Positions 33,704 to 45,165 of a stretch of DNA of 64,000 nt are shown piece after piece. Position 1 is the first letter of the stretch; the number at the start of each line of letters is the position of its first letter. The notes under the pieces are model-generated. The model was given only the letters and a program-made list of their open reading frames with translations. It did not search any database and was not told the origin of the DNA. Both the position numbers and the translations under genes were made by a program. The stretch is from NCBI GenBank assembly GCA_022578605.1, contig MU394124.1, positions 62,001 through 126,000 on the forward strand, read 5' to 3'. Source of the DNA: Camillea tinctor (lineage: Eukaryota > Ascomycota > Sordariomycetes > Xylariales > Xylariaceae).

Positions 33704-34774
33704 GAAGATGAAGACCAACATCTCCGTAGCCTCACCAAAAACGACCTCAGGCAATCACTACCAGGATGGCTTACAAAAGTCTCATTTTGACACATTGGGT
33801 TTGTGGCGTTTGTCGATACTGATAAAGTATGATTTGGTTTCTCAATAGGGAGGGTTGATAGTGATCTTGAGGCTATCAACAGGTGAATTGGATCAAGGGT
33901 GGTTTTCTTGTGATACCATCGTTTAGTTATTCTGAGAATTCGGGGTGGGAAATTCATATGGAATAGATTATTGTATTTCAATTATAGCCTAGACCGTATC
34001 TCTTGAACCTATTAGGTACGTACCTACTAAGGTAAACTACCTACTATGTATGGACAATGGAAATAGAGTTTATGACGTTGTTTACCACAACATGGGGCAT
34101 ACCTGTCGATACATGTCTGTGGCGTCTTCCTACCTACCTCGAGGTGAAAGGTTGCGGTTAGGAATGCACGTAATGGTACGGAATAGAGAGGTATCTACCT
34201 AAGTACCTACATAGTAGGTTACTGTATTAGGTTATGTATATCAATGTAGTGTACATATACATAGTACATAGGTAGCATGTGAGCATAGGTGTTTGAATTA
34301 AGCACAATAAATATAGTATCTAGCATGGTACGTATCTTGCTGCCTGAGTACCTGAATAAGGCTCATAGTAGGGAGTATAATGCACACTGTAAGCACTGTA
34401 CCGTATGCACACTAACCTACATAATCTATAACCCATGATCATTAAGTTGATCTCCACCACCATCTTATCATCGGCTCTAATAAGCATTACCACTTCTCAC
34501 CTTAAGCCCAACCCACACTGTCAACACACCTCCCACCTCTTATTTTCTCTACACCACGCACACACACACGCACACACACACGCACACACACACACATATA
34601 TATATATATACACATATACACCATATATACACATAGCCCCGTCTATATCGATAGATTCGTGGACTGCTTACTTTTCAACTCCATGTTACAAGGTCGTTAT
34701 TTTTTGCATTGGGCTTCTAGTTACGGCTCGGCTATCATCCGATCTGAGAAACCTTACACGATGCCTTGATCGAA
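33704..34774. other. Intergenic region with CA/TA microsatellite
   Basis: No gene is supported. 34010-34400 is rich in TAGGTA/TACCTA motifs. A CA then TA dinucleotide tract lies at about 34555-34632, in the probable 5' region of the next gene. Confidence 0.5.
34555..34632 (+). repeat. CA/TA microsatellite
   Basis: CACACACG units followed by a run of TA repeats and CACATATA. Confidence 0.95.
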
Positions 34775-36151
34775 ATGCTTCCGAGGCCTAGCTTGAGCTT
34801 CATGCTCCCCAGTTTCCACGATGCTACGACCCTCGACTGTCGCATTTACCATCCGGCTTCTCTGAACGATCCGGCATCCTCAGTCAGCACGTTCCCATGG
34901 CTGAGACATGCTGCTGTTGTCGCCCATCCTTACGCACCTCTTGGGGGATGCTTCGATGATCCCGTGGTAGATGTAGTCGCTAACACATTACTACACATTG
35001 GTTTCGTGGTCGCTACTTTTAATTTCAGGTTAATCGCTCTAGTTCCTATCATCGCTTTTGTCGACCTGGATATATTCCTTTATGTTTATATCATAAACAT
35101 TTTAGTATTGCATTTCTGTGTTTGTGGGCTAATATGCAAGCTTCTTTCAAAATAATAGAGGCGCGCCACCCTCCGGAGGCCGTACGTCTTGGACCTCAAA
35201 GCCCGAACGCGCCGATTATATGTCTGTCGTGGGTTTTCTAGCCCACTATGTACATTATCTAGACCCTCTTCCGAGGCCGTTAGCACAATTCCACAAGACG
35301 GAACCGTTGATGCTACTCGCCGGCTATTCATATGGCGCTAGTAAGCTACTCTTGTCCTTAATATCAACCGAGATACAAATCCTGATAACATATCCACGGC
35401 AGTGATTACGACAAAACTCCCGTCCCTCGACAACATCCTGTCCCACTTCGTTTCGCCCCCAGTGTCCTCAGCCGCAGCAGATATTCGCCTCCGAGCACAA
35501 CACCTTGCCGAACAACAAAACGCAATGTTTGCGACACCAGCCTCGCCTAGGAAATCACTGGGAATGCGAGTCGGAGGCGATCAGGGAGGCTCACCACCGA
35601 AGAGTCGTGATCGGTCAAGTGTTCGTCTCGCCGATCGGGAAGAGAGAATCCGCAGAGGTGTAAAAGAGCTTCTAGAACGAACGAAACTGACACGCAAGAA
35701 ACATGACCACAGCCATATGAAGACGGAACATGTTGAAGAGTGTTTAGAAAAACTAGAGTGCTTTACCGTATTCCGGGACGCTTATTTAGTTGTATCACCA
35801 CCTATCGGCGTGGTGACGAATCTGGCAACCATGTCTTTCCCTAGTCCCTTCTCGAACTGGTCTAAGAGGCTGAACCATAGCAATCCGCCATCTAAGGGTG
35901 TTCACGGCGAGACAGATGAGCGACTAATAACGAGGCCAACGTTGGTGATATACGGTAGTCAAGATGGATTCGTTAGCTCGCGGAAAATGCGAGATTGGGC
36001 CGGTCGGCTTAGTGGAGCAGAAGGATCCCGGTTCCGGCATGTTGAAGTGTCAGGGGCCGGGCATTTTTGGTTGGAAGAGGGTGCCATGGACAAACTGAAG
36101 GATGCTGTGGGCACGTTTTCGAGGGGACTTCTCAGTGACGGGGGCTACTGA
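34775..36151 (+). CDS. Alpha/beta hydrolase with a basic insertion
   Basis: Three exons (34775-35028, 35159-35340, 35403-36151), introns of 130 and 62 bp, 394 residues. Early strands give AAVVAHPYAPLGG and ATFNFRGAPPSGGR, the typical oxyanion and turn region. The nucleophile elbow is GYSYGA (Ser142). Between it and the acid there is a long, basic, probably disordered insertion (about residues 165-240, SPRKSLGMR... and RKKHDHSH). The acid and base fit VIYGSQDGF and GAGHFW. The family resembles small hydrolases of the E. coli YfhR/dienelactone type, but no substrate is implied. Intron 1 is longer than average yet splices in frame (FNF|RGAPPS). Confidence 0.85.
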
Positions 36152-37362
36152 CTGCACCTTACTCCGTGTCTGTCACTAGGTTAGGTAGCATGTTGGTATT
36201 ACAATGCCTTTATGATTGCTACTAGTAGTGATGGACTTAGTCGTCAACCTTATGCTTCAAGCTATCTACGCCATCGAGCCTTACAGACATGTGAAAGGTC
36301 ATTGTCACGAGTCAAGCATCTTACTTGTAGGGTACTATAGGGTTTGGGGCTGCAGGGATGTGGAGTAGAAGTTGGGGATATTCTGGGGAATTCCCTGGAA
36401 GATGACCTAGCCAGCTGACCCCCAAGTCAGACCCAGCGAGACCCCCGATGTTCCCCACCTCATCTCAATTGTCTGGCTCAGGCTTTGTTCACATGTGCTA
36501 GATTTTGCTCCTGCCCCTTTGAGGATGATGCTGTGACGTCCTTTCTGTCCCTTTCTACTGCCCTTAGGTGAGGCTAGTGTACATACAATACAACTAACCT
36601 TGGGTAACCCACTACCAGGTAACCCCCGGTACACCGCCGAGACAGGACGCACCCAATACCTAACCTGGAATTTCCCTATTGAACTTTCTTTCCTCTCACA
36701 CCCTTCCCTCCACCTCCATCACCTACACTGCTAACCCAACCTGCCTACCAAACTAAACTACCTACATACCTACTACTTACTTACATACCTACCTAAACCT
36801 CAATGTAAGACATATGACAACCTACTACAACTATATATTATCACATACGTATATTTCTCACCCATCCTTCACACACCTAAACCACCAAGGGTCAAGCATA
36901 ATTACTAGATCTAGAACCCACTATACTACGGTTTCAATGAATTGATTTGACTTGTTACACCTTGTCTAATTCTATTTCAATACCACACCCTTTCTCTCTC
37001 TCTCTTTTTCTTTCCTTTTCCTTCCATTGACTTTCATAGTAACCCGCCATCTCCTTGTGCATAACCTAATCCACGTACCGAACATATCCATTTGTCTCAG
37101 CTAAGACGGACATCACCTGGGTAGAACTGCGCTTAGGCCATACCGTTTACTCTTTTACTCTGTTACCTATAATTCTCATCATTAATTCTCTTCCTTCCTC
37201 CATCTTTTCTGCCTTTCTGATCATATCCGGTTTGATACCTGTCATGAATTCTCACCAACTCCCTCTCTAGGAGCACGCTTTGCCACGGGCTACCGAGGCC
37301 ATGCAATCTTTGGTACGTTCTCTTATTGACGAGACGGCTAGCCTCCATGGGCATATATCATC
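36152..37362. other. Intergenic region
   Basis: About 1.2 kb. The second half is C/T-rich and probably the 5' leader of the patatin gene. An ATG at about 37302 starts a short frame not in phase with the main protein and could act as an upstream ORF. No other gene is seen. Confidence 0.5.
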
Positions 37363-39723
37363 ATGACTATTTTACATGTTCTTCCCTCTATTCCCTTGCT
37401 TCGACCCTCAACTACTACAAAGGCGGCACATCACAAGAGCAAGCATGCCAATTTGGCCTCAACCCTATCGCCATCAGCATATGTATCACAGGTCGTCAAC
37501 AATATCCTCCACCTTAGAGATGGTCCCACTCTTAACGAGCACGAGGAGAAGAGACGCCAAGAGGAGCGGAGGCAGACATTGACCGCCCGCTTACAAAACG
37601 CCGAGACCTTCAGCCAGTGGGATGTGGCAGCTCATGAACTCGACATCCTTGAGGGTAATGAAGAGTGGAAGGAAGATATCTATGATGGCGATTATAATCC
37701 TGAGCTTTTGAAGACGCGTCTGAGAGACCTTGATGATGCTCGTTCTGGTCACAATATGCGAGCTATGATGCATCTCATCAGAACCTCTCTCTCTCGTGAC
37801 CTTGGTGGTATGGGAAACATCGACCTCTACCGCCATTCCTACTGCGGTACTAAAAGACTGATTGAACGCTACGTGGATTCCGCTCTGCAAACTATCAAGG
37901 CCCTAGTCGAGGGAAGCGCCCATCGCTTTCCTGACGACCCAAGCCCCAAGGATCTATTAGACGCTATGTTATATGCCCGTCAAAGTTTTGGCCGGAGCGC
38001 TCTCCTGTTGAGTGGAGGTGGCACTTTCGGCATGACCCATATAGGCGTCTTAAAAGCCATGTTTGAGGCAAAACTACTCCCGCGTATTATCTCAGGCGCG
38101 TCAGCTGGGTCTATAGTCTGCTCGGTCATATGTACGCGTACCGATGATGAGATTCCAGGTGTTTTGGCAGCGTTTCCCTATGGCGACTTGGCAGTCTTCG
38201 AGGAGGAAGGCAACGAAGATGGGCTTCTTGATCATCTGCGTCGGTTGCTCACCGAGGGAAATTGGTCTGATATCAAGCATTTGACCCGCGTTATGCGAGG
38301 CTTGCTTGGCGATATCACATTCCAGGAAGCTTATAATCGTACGAGAAGGATATGCAACATATGTGTGTCAACCGCGTCCATATATGAATTACCTCGGCTG
38401 CTTAATTATGTCACGGCACCCAACGTAATGATTTGGTCTGCTGTTGCTGCGTCTTGTTCCGTTCCCCTCGTTTTCAGTGCCGCGCCACTCCTGGTAAAAA
38501 ACCCAATGACGGGTGAGCATAGTCCTTGGAACCCGACGCCGCAGATGTGGATTGATGGGTCCGTCGATAATGACCTCCCCATGTCTAGACTCTCCGAGAT
38601 GTTCAACGTGAATCATTTCATTGTCTCTCAGGTCAATCCGCACGTGGTCCCATTCCTTGCTAAGGACGATGGACCGGGCCTGTCTCCCAGTGGGCGCCAG
38701 CCGAGAGTTAAAAAGGAAGACCCCAACTGGTTGCAAACGATAACTACCCTGGCGACGAGCGAGGCGCTGCACAGGATGCAGATTATGGCTGAGGTTGGTA
38801 TATTCCCCAACTTGGCCAGTAAACTGCGGTCTATCCTTAGCCAGACATACTCTGGCGACATCAACATACTCCCGGCCATCGGTATCCTAGATCTTCCAAA
38901 AATACTGGCAAACCCAACGGTCGAATTCATGATACGTTCATGTCTCTTAGGTGAACGCGCGACATGGCCCAAGTTGTCTAGAATACGGGACCGCTGTGCC
39001 ATTGAGCTAGCTCTCGACCGCGCTGTTCACTCCCTCAGAGCCCGTGTGGTCTTTAGCAAAAGCCAGGCGGATCTGCGAAGGATGGCCACGGATACCCTAA
39101 CGAACGCCCACAGGGGAATCTATAAGCCCCTTGTGCCAGACCTAGCACAGGCTGAAAACATACCCACGAAGGAGAAATTCAAACATCGCCAAAGGAGATC
39201 GAGTGTAAGCCATTTTTTGAACCCGAGACTTAACGGTCTGGCCCACGAGCCGCCGTACAACGTCACAGGCGATGGTACGGACGAGGAGGATCGTCTCGAA
39301 ATGACGACCCGGCAATTCCACGGGAAACCGAAGATGAAACTCAAGAAATTTGCGAAGGCGCATTTGTTACACAGCGGTCCTAAGACGAGTCCAGCATTGT
39401 CGTCAACTTCAGATACCGATTCTTTCGACTTCTCCCGTCCACTGACATCTCCCGTATTTAAAACTGAATGCTCATCAAAAAAGACACTACCGGCGAGCAC
39501 GCTCTCGGCTACATACCTACCAGAAACCGATGGTTCGGCCACCATGCTCGCTGAGACGGCTTCCATGACTTCACCTTGCCACGCCCCTAACAATGAGGCA
39601 GGTTTTGAGACAAGCGATCTCCACTCTTCGGATGCTGATATCGAAAGCCATGCCGATGACGATGCGACCACTTCAGCCTTAAGAGAACTGCCGTGTTCTT
39701 CATCTCGATCTCCCAAAGACTAG
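37363..39723 (+). CDS. Patatin-like phospholipase / triacylglycerol lipase
   Basis: Lipid acyl hydrolase of the patatin family (yeast Tgl3/4/5 type), probably acting on lipid droplets. 786 residues in one exon. A helical N-terminal domain (AETFSQWDVAAHELDILEGNEEW, LGGMGNIDLYRHSYCGTK) precedes the patatin domain: glycine-rich loop LSGGGTFGMTHIGVL (217-230), nucleophile GASAGS (Ser247) and catalytic Asp398 in DGSVDND. Both dyad residues are intact. The conserved LPRLLNYVTAPNV and VAASCSVPLVF segments are present. The last 200 residues are Ser/Thr-rich and poorly conserved in type. The first 25 residues are uncertain: homologues often start in a short upstream exon, and I could not find one. Confidence 0.92.
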   Translation: MTILHVLPSIPLLRPSTTTKAAHHKSKHANLASTLSPSAYVSQVVNNILHLRDGPTLNEHEEKRRQEERRQTLTARLQNAETFSQWDVAAHELDILEGNEEWKEDIYDGDYNPELLKTRLRDLDDARSGHNMRAMMHLIRTSLSRDLGGMGNIDLYRHSYCGTKRLIERYVDSALQTIKALVEGSAHRFPDDPSPKDLLDAMLYARQSFGRSALLLSGGGTFGMTHIGVLKAMFEAKLLPRIISGASAGSIVCSVICTRTDDEIPGVLAAFPYGDLAVFEEEGNEDGLLDHLRRLLTEGNWSDIKHLTRVMRGLLGDITFQEAYNRTRRICNICVSTASIYELPRLLNYVTAPNVMIWSAVAASCSVPLVFSAAPLLVKNPMTGEHSPWNPTPQMWIDGSVDNDLPMSRLSEMFNVNHFIVSQVNPHVVPFLAKDDGPGLSPSGRQPRVKKEDPNWLQTITTLATSEALHRMQIMAEVGIFPNLASKLRSILSQTYSGDINILPAIGILDLPKILANPTVEFMIRSCLLGERATWPKLSRIRDRCAIELALDRAVHSLRARVVFSKSQADLRRMATDTLTNAHRGIYKPLVPDLAQAENIPTKEKFKHRQRRSSVSHFLNPRLNGLAHEPPYNVTGDGTDEEDRLEMTTRQFHGKPKMKLKKFAKAHLLHSGPKTSPALSSTSDTDSFDFSRPLTSPVFKTECSSKKTLPASTLSATYLPETDGSATMLAETASMTSPCHAPNNEAGFETSDLHSSDADIESHADDDATTSALRELPCSSSRSPKD

Positions 39724-40408
39724 ACTTTCTCCGCCAAATAAAAATATGTTCTCGCTAGGATAAAAAGGAAAGGGGTAAGAAACCTAGGTTAGCTAGACTA
39801 GACGTTGGGGGGTAGGTCTTTGATCATAACGGCTGGGAATATAACTGATCACTTAGACTATGGATAAACCGGCATGGCAAAGGAACCATGGAGGCGTAGA
39901 ACTCATACAGGATGACCCTGAATAATCACGAGGATGATGGTCAGCGAAGAGGAGAAAGGGGTCGAAGATCCAATTTTCGGTAACGGAACTAAAAATGGGT
40001 TTAAAAATCAATATCGCGTTGCATAAAAATGGTGGCCGACTTGCTTGCATAAGGTAACATCGCTCACCTAGAGATGCGCCTGAGATGGGATGATTGATTG
40101 GAATCAAGCATTAAAGGGTGTCAGACCTAATTTTGGGTATTAATATAGTAACACTAATGAAACTAAATCTTGGATATTTGATAGTTTTTGTTCATATGTG
40201 CAAGCTATATTTAGTACTTCAGAATACCAATAGCAATAATAAGCTGTCATTGTTGTGTGGAAGCTGGATGCGAACATTGTCGTCACCTGGCTGCCTAGTC
40301 ATATGAGCGGGTACTAATCCATAAGTTAGACTGTCTCCTTACAGGTTTAGCTATGATAGGATTATATAAAGTGCAACCTACTTCCACTACACACTACGTT
40401 AGAACGTT

Positions 40409-40560
40409 ACTCATCGTTGTCATCCAGCCGACAAGGCTTCCTTCTAGGTCTTTCTCGGTAATAGATAAAATTCCCATGTTGAACTGAGGATAGAGGAGAC
40501 CTCCTACCCTCAGGTGCACGTGGCTCTGAGGGACTAAGGACTATAGTCCCCAGTCGACGA
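40409..40560 (-). repeat. Dispersed repeat family 2, copy 1
   Basis: On the minus strand, GGGGACTATAG..TAGTCCCTCAGAGCC, then GGTAGGAGGT and TCAGTTCAACA match 49551-49660 in the same order and spacing. The boundaries are not sharp. Confidence 0.6.
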
Positions 40561-40663
40561 CACCCAACGATCATACTGTTTATTTGTATATAAGACATAT
40601 AAATGAAAACAAAGCAAGGGAGTATATTGATATTTTTACCTGTCGCCGACTACTTGGATTAAC

Positions 40664-40696
40664 AAAAGAAAAGAAAAGAAAAGAAAAGAAAAGAAG
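40664..40696 (+). repeat. AAAAG microsatellite
   Basis: Six AAAAG units in tandem about 175 bp beyond the 3' end of the transcription factor gene. Confidence 0.95.
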
Positions 40697-40871
40697 ACTG
40701 AATCGCTAACTTGTAAAGCAACGCAATCTATATATACATGGAGCTACAGTTCCTAGTTCCCCCAGTCCCCACAACAATCTGAACTGCGTGTTTTTTATGA
40801 GATAAGCTTACAATTACGTTTCTTTTTGATTCAATTTCTTTTTTATTCTTCAATTGTGATGACTAATTTGT

Positions 40872-43577
40872 TCAATAGTCTTCATTGAGACCTCCAGAGA
40901 GACCGTACATTAGATCCTCGCTTCCGGATTGAAATCCCATCCAAGGGTTAAAAATAAGTCCAGCATCCTCTCGCCCAGCATCCATAGAAGACCCAATAGA
41001 GAGGATTGTTGACGAAGGTGCTGTGGTCTGCTCTCCGCCGTTATGAGATGTGATCGCTTGTATTGGGTGTATAGGATGATGCTGATTAGGGCTCTCAGTC
41101 GTGACAACTGCGACTCCTGAAGGCCCAGCAATCTCGTGGCTATCGTCAGCGAAGTCCGACTGTAGAAGCAGGCTCTGTACAGAAAGACGCTGGCGCGAAT
41201 TCGCATATTGTGACACCTTCGACGATGACCTAGACGGTCGGTCAGGCTCCGAGGGGGTCTCTGAAGACTGTGTCTGGCTTTGCAGAGCGAGACGCACTGA
41301 GTAGCTTGCTATTAGACATTCCAAATCCGTCTTCTATATATGCAGTGAATTAGTGGTTCGTTAGCTTGGAAACTAGCATAGTCCTCCGTCGGTTTAGTGT
41401 CACTACTACTTACCAACGGTCGCGTTGAGGCTGAATACGGGAAGAATTGAGTGATAATATGAAGCGACAACCTCGCCTTATTAATGGCTACGTCGAGTGT
41501 CGAAATAGCTCCCGGCAAGCGGGCGCCGAACATCACCAAGCGAGCACTTTCGAAGGCACACACTGCTGCATCGCGCTCCAAAAGACAGCTAGAATCACCG
41601 TGGTTCGTAAAGTCAGATAGGATTCGAATAATGTCCTCGGCGTGTTCTAAGCATTTTAACTGCATAGCAACGCGATCTCGAGGATCAATTCCCGCGAGAA
41701 CCCGACTGGGTGCTGCCTCTCCGTATCCATTTAATACCATTCGATATAGGTCGCAATGACACTGATGCCATGACATATCTAGGTCACATAGCATGGATTA
41801 ATGGTTAGTCGCGATGTTTGGAAGCAAATGAAAGTGTTGGGGTTTCACAAATCACATACGTAGCATGACGAACTGGGCTTGCCATTTGCACAAAGTGAGA
41901 TTCGTCACTGAATACCGATCAAGTGGGCCAAGGGTTGTATTGAGCAGCATCAACTCCCTTTCGAATTGTCTGATGCGCTGTCCTATCATCAAGGAAGACT
42001 CCTCTCCCAGTCCGACACGTCGGTTCAGCCTGCGTCACATAAGCGTTACTTTCCATTCATCAAGTATAGACGACGACAGGCGGGGAGATTGACTCACCTC
42101 ATAATCGCCCGCCTTGCCGAGGTCAATCTTATGAAGACACCACGTAGGCCAATCAACATGGCATTGTCAGACGGGCTGGGATGCAGCGTCCCAGTCTGGC
42201 TGTATTGCCCGGCCTCGAAAATGGCCTCACTACAAGGCAGCTGGAGATGAATGGTTTCCTCAGGGCACAGCTCGAACTCGCGCAGGCCGACGCAGAAGAA
42301 GTCGTCGAGCAGGTAGAGCGACCAGAATAGACGACGGCGCGCTTCCTGCGCGACATGTGCCAACTCCGAGCGCTCATAATTCAGACGAAGTGCCACCGCT
42401 GTGCGTGCCGCCAGAGCCGCCAGCATAAACGCCGCCGGGAATTCGCCGCTATCAATCCGGTAACGTACTACGAGCAACAGCGCTTGCAGGTGAAAGATAG
42501 ACTATAGAATCGAAAGTCAGTAATTTCTATATTAGACACCATTTCTATTCTTCAGACCGTGTCTAGGGAGTCGAAGCTCGTATGCTTAGCCAGGGAGGGC
42601 AAGCTCTAATGACTCCTGAGACGGGCGATGAATGACTTCCAAAACTACTCACCGGCCGCCCGATCTGCTGGAGCACTGTTTGTTCCGCCTCCTGCACCCA
42701 CAAATCGTGACAGAACGATGCGCGCTGTAGTTGCAACGCCGTCACGGCGCAGATTGCTAGCCTAAGGGGCTCGTTTATTGTCCGGTCTAGACATCGCTGG
42801 ATGACCGTCGGCTTGTGGAGGAAGGCGAAGGAAGGCAACGGATATAAGTATTGGAAATAGTCCTCCACTAGACTGACTGCCATCTCGAAGCCGAGAGGGG
42901 GCACGACTTTGGCCGATTCTGTCACTACCATGCGGCCTTGGGCTGGAGGCGATACGTCATGGCTCGTCTTGCCAGCTTCTACCACCGGGAGTGGCGGTGG
43001 TTCTATACGCGCGTCATTCGCTTTGTTCGACACTTTTTCATCCACGCCCGCAACTACGGTAGCTAGCCTTTTCGCCTTAGGATAGATGCAGTTTCGGTTC
43101 TTCCGCACGCAGTTAGAGCAGCTCGGCAGTTCACCTTGGCAACGCGTTTTCCTAGAGTGACAAGGTATGCAAGCTTGCATGCGACGTCGCCGCTCTGGTA
43201 GCTTCACGGTGTACTGACCGGGCGCTTTGCCGGGAGAGTGTTGAAAGGAACACTCGAAGCCAAGCCGGTCGCAGTTTTGACAGAGGCCTTCCCGCCCATC
43301 ACACCGTACCTAAACGAGGTAGTCAGCTAGAGTTCGCTGCTAGTGAGAAAGAGAGAGGTGAAGAATTGGGTATATGTGATAATGCACATATATGTATACT
43401 AGCCTTACGGATCCGACATTGGGAACAGGTAGTGCGTTTAGCAGGTAGTAGGGTTGGGGCAGTTATCGGGCCCAGCTTCTTATTGTCTTTATTATCACTC
43501 TGCTGTGAGCTCTGTTCGGGGGATTGGCTATCACGAGGGGCTTCCAAAGGACGTAAGGGTCGTAGGGTATCATTCAT
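40872..43577 (-). CDS. Fungal transcription factor with two tandem Zn2Cys6 clusters
   Basis: Six exons on the minus strand (43577-43404, 43309-42653, 42501-42098, 42029-41860, 41778-41414, 41333-40872) give 743 residues. Two complete zinc clusters, both C-x2-C-x6-C-x6-C-x2-C-x6-C, occur at residues 51-78 (CSQCRIRKVRCDG...) and 105-132 (CIPCHSRKTRCQG...), each followed by basic residues. The middle region is the fungal-specific TF domain (SIFHLQALLLVVRYR, ALRLNYERSEL, EARRRLFWSLYLLDDF). Intron 1 splits the first cluster and must use a GC-AG pair to give RKVRCD. Intron 2 is an introner-like element. The gene is transcribed away from the transporter 1.6 kb upstream, so it may regulate it. Confidence 0.88.
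42502..42652 (-). mobile_element. Introner-like element 4 (intron 2 of the Zn2Cys6 gene, 151 bp)
   Basis: Read on the minus strand: starts GTGAGTAGTTTTGGAAGTCA, contains GTCTCAGGAGTC, the core GGCTAAGCATACGAG, GACACGGTCTGAAGAATA and AAATTACTGACTTTC, and ends TATAG. Most of these blocks match element 3 in order. GGAGTC and GACTCC form an internal hairpin (42567-42572 with 42611-42616). It is inserted in phase 0 (GRP|SIF), unlike the three phase-1 copies, and shows no clear flanking duplication. Confidence 0.82.
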
Positions 43578-45165
43578 TGGTGATGAATAGAAGAGAACAA
43601 GGAGCCAATAACGACAGCAGGTCTCTCGTACTCTTTACCCAAGGAACCTTGAAAATTGGAAGGGGGATTAACGGATCCGAGGGACGCAAATCTCTATGCA
43701 AGACACGCAGTGATTAGTTTGGTACATGTCGTGCAAACAGGTTGTCGGGATCAGTGATGCTCAAGTTGCAGGTGGAACATAGCCAATTATTGTTGTGACA
43801 GACCGATAGCATGCCGACAACCGTAACCCATTACCAGGATGCCACCACCAGAATCAGCAGGAGGAAAAGGGGGGAGGGGGGTGTTCATAACTTACATTTC
43901 CTTTATTTACTTACCCCAGGATTTGATGTGGGGAGAAGATTTGTGGAGTGGCAGGGTTTAAAGGGTATAGTGCAAGCTTATAATCCAGGAGTACGATGTC
44001 TTTTCATGCCACTATATTCTGATTTATATCTAACAGACACCTTTTTAGTTGGTAACTTTGGGGAGAAGAAGAACAGTAACATCTCATGGTTTTTGACGTG
44101 AAAATCTTGAACCAACTTCAATCATACAACCAAGGTGAGATTAGGAGCGTCGTCCTCTGGAACAATCGAGCACGTCAGTAAAAGCAACCCTTAATCCGCC
44201 ACACCATTGGCTCGGGCACACAGGGGGTAGAGCTCGCCATCGTTAGCACGAATGACACAAATGACATAAATAAGAAACTCCCAGCCGTCACTAATCTGCA
44301 TTAACGAGGCTCAGTTAAAGCCTTAAGTTAAGTAAATATCCAAGAATGAAACAGAGTGGCTATTGTGAGGATGATGGGAATCTTGTTACAGGAATTGCCG
44401 TAAATCTAAATCAGAAACTATACTAGTGACATACAGTTAGAAGATGAGCTTCGAGATGTCTGCAGTTGGCCAATCTGAACATTAATCTGCGCGGTAGGAG
44501 GCCCGGTAATATATCACTTGGACATACGACGCAGGTGCCTTGTCCACAAGACCGCTAGCAACACGGTAGTAACACTTAACAATTTCAACACTACAACTAG
44601 TATAGAACTTCGTAGAGTCAAGCTCATCCTAGATGGGCTTAAAAGTACTCGATGCCCACGCTCGCGGCTTGATGCAAAGGAACTCAATCTCTTCATATGC
44701 CCTAATCCATGTTTAGTCATGGTCACTATCACCCTATAATTGTTGTGCTGCTGTTGGCTGAATCAACCAAATCCAGGTCCTAGTCAACCTGCATGCCAAG
44801 TGCTTTCACATTACATATACCCCTACACTTCCGTTAAAAAATGAGGTGTCAATTGTAATGTGCTTGCTTATACCTCCGTATTACTCTTATAGATTGAAAA
44901 TGCATGCATGGCGTTCGTCCTTGTGGGTGGTGCAGAGCCCAGTCATCCTTCAGTGCTTAGTCGATGTATATAACCTATTAAAGAGGCTCGCCAATGTAGT
45001 CAAAGTATTCAATGAGCGTCTCTTCTTCTACTGCAATTGTTCTTAGAATACTTCTAAGCTCTAATAAATATTCACTATTACTACTGCATTTCGCAACGTC
45101 TTACTAAGCTTGCTATAGATTTACACAACAAAAAGATATACAGAAGAAGAAATAGGTTGTTGAAA
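43578..45165. other. Divergent intergenic region between regulator and transporter
   Basis: About 1.6 kb, AT-rich in the second half. No gene is supported. It should hold the promoters of both genes; I see no unambiguous CGG-N-CCG palindrome to assign to the Zn2Cys6 factor. Confidence 0.45.

Larger units (their letters stand above)
39724..40871. other. Intergenic region between convergent genes
   Basis: No gene. It contains a copy of dispersed repeat family 2 (40409-40560) and an AAAAG microsatellite (40664-40696). Confidence 0.5.

Noticed and set aside
43200..43577. Transcription factor starting at 43207 with a single zinc cluster
   Set aside because: The frame continues upstream without a stop to the acceptor at 43310-43311 and completes a second canonical cluster with the exon at 43404-43577.
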